Source: Thermoplasmatales archaeon
GTDB lineage: Archaea > Thermoplasmatota > E2 > DHVEG-1
Reading direction: 5' to 3'
NCBI GenBank assembly: GCA_023128855.1
Contig: JAGMDE010000117.1
Span: 1 to 5,261 of the forward strand
Length of the DNA: 5,261 nucleotides
The position numbers and the translations under genes are program-made. This document shows positions 4,804 through 5,261 of the stretch, in pieces. Within the stretch, counting starts at the first letter, position 1. Each line of letters opens with the position of its first letter. The notes below the pieces were generated by a model. The model ran no database searches, had not been told where the DNA came from, and worked only from the letters and a program-made list of their open reading frames with translations.

Positions 4804-5261
4804 ATGATGAAAATAAAAAAAAGATTGTCGTTATTTATTTTGATAACAATTTTAATTATTTCTAGTATGTCAGTCTCGTCTACTGTAAATAATTTTTCTT
4901 CTGAAATTGAAAATAGAAATATTCCAGAAAATTATCTAATTAAAGATGTACCATACTATGGACAAACAGGTCCATATTGTGCTTATGCAGGATTAGTTAT
5001 GATTTTACGATATTATAATAAAAATATTTCTGAGAGGGAAATATTACATAATTCTGGTGTGGGTTTTTCATTATCATATGATTCTGATCGACGATATATT
5101 TTAAGTGGTGTAGACACTTCTTTGTATAGTACAGATCGAGAATTTTTAGCAGGTCTTTATAATTTGTCTTATGAAGAATGGAAAGCACCTGCAGAATTAA
5201 CAGATGAAGAAAGTTGGCAAGAATATTGGTTAAGAGCTAAGCAAAACATTTCAAATAATAT
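4804..5261 (+). CDS. Secreted C39-like (papain-fold) cysteine peptidase, N-terminal part; runs off the right edge
   Basis: The frame is open from ATG 4804 to the window end (152 complete codons). The start has basic residues (KIKKR) followed by a hydrophobic stretch (LSLFILITILIIS), a signal peptide with likely cleavage near residues 23-26. Residues 49-71 match the N-terminal active-site region of C39-like peptidases: VPYYGQTGPYCAYAGLVMILRYY. Gln54 fits the oxyanion-hole residue and Cys59 the nucleophile, and the helix after Cys is typical. The partner His and Asp/Asn would lie beyond the window, so activity cannot be confirmed. Secretion without an ABC-transporter part in view argues for an extracellular hydrolase rather than a bacteriocin-exporter domain, although the C-terminus is unseen. 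ATG 4804 and ATG 4807 are adjacent and equally possible. No ribosome site precedes them. Codon use is strongly A/T-ending (many AAT, TTA, ATT), unlike the metabolic operon to the left. Confidence 0.72.
   Translation, partial: MMKIKKRLSLFILITILIISSMSVSSTVNNFSSEIENRNIPENYLIKDVPYYGQTGPYCAYAGLVMILRYYNKNISEREILHNSGVGFSLSYDSDRRYILSGVDTSLYSTDREFLAGLYNLSYEEWKAPAELTDEESWQEYWLRAKQNISNN

Noticed and set aside
4997..5188. Minus-strand open frame of 63 codons at the right end
   Set aside because: It is antisense to the C39-like peptidase frame, which carries a signal peptide and the Gln/Cys active-site region.

Overview
The window looks like a piece of a low-GC anaerobic bacterial chromosome, most probably a Clostridia-type Firmicute. 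The reasons are A/T-rich codon use, strong Shine-Dalgarno sites (AGGAG, AAAGGGGG), a citrate-lyase-type fermentation gene and Gram-positive-like secreted proteins. The assignment is tentative: no marker gene is present, and an anaerobic archaeon is not strictly excluded.

Positions 1-4254 hold a tight, same-strand operon of four genes. They are the 3' end of an HD-domain protein (1-234), the citrate lyase alpha subunit / citrate CoA-transferase CitF (231-1718), a short citrate-synthase-fold citryl-CoA lyase (1725-2495) and a one-chain aconitase/isopropylmalate-isomerase-type hydro-lyase (2509-4254). The spacings are a 4-bp ATGA overlap, 6 bp and 13 bp, so one transcript is very likely. Together the last three enzymes can hydrate or isomerise an unsaturated or hydroxy acid, transfer CoA onto it, and split the CoA ester into acetyl-CoA plus a 2-oxoacid. 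If the substrate is citrate, this is an ACP-free form of citrate lyase, with a citrate-synthase-family lyase in the place normally taken by CitE and CitD. If the hydratase is a mesaconase-like enzyme, the same logic would fit citramalate (acetyl-CoA plus pyruvate). The hydratase carries two departures from usual family motifs, so its substrate should not be assumed.

Positions 4255-5261 are a different, much more AT-rich neighbourhood (8 G/C in the 60 bases 4741-4800). It holds a small 83-residue exported, probably membrane-anchored protein (4382-4633) and the 5' part of a secreted C39-like cysteine peptidase (4804 to the right edge). Each of these genes is preceded by an inverted repeat with ATTAA/TTAAT arms. 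One is a perfect 9-2-9 palindrome abutting the ribosome binding site. The other lies between plausible -35 and -10 boxes of a promoter whose transcript would be nearly leaderless. No RNA genes, insertion sequences or CRISPR arrays were seen. There is no gene-free stretch over 300 bases.
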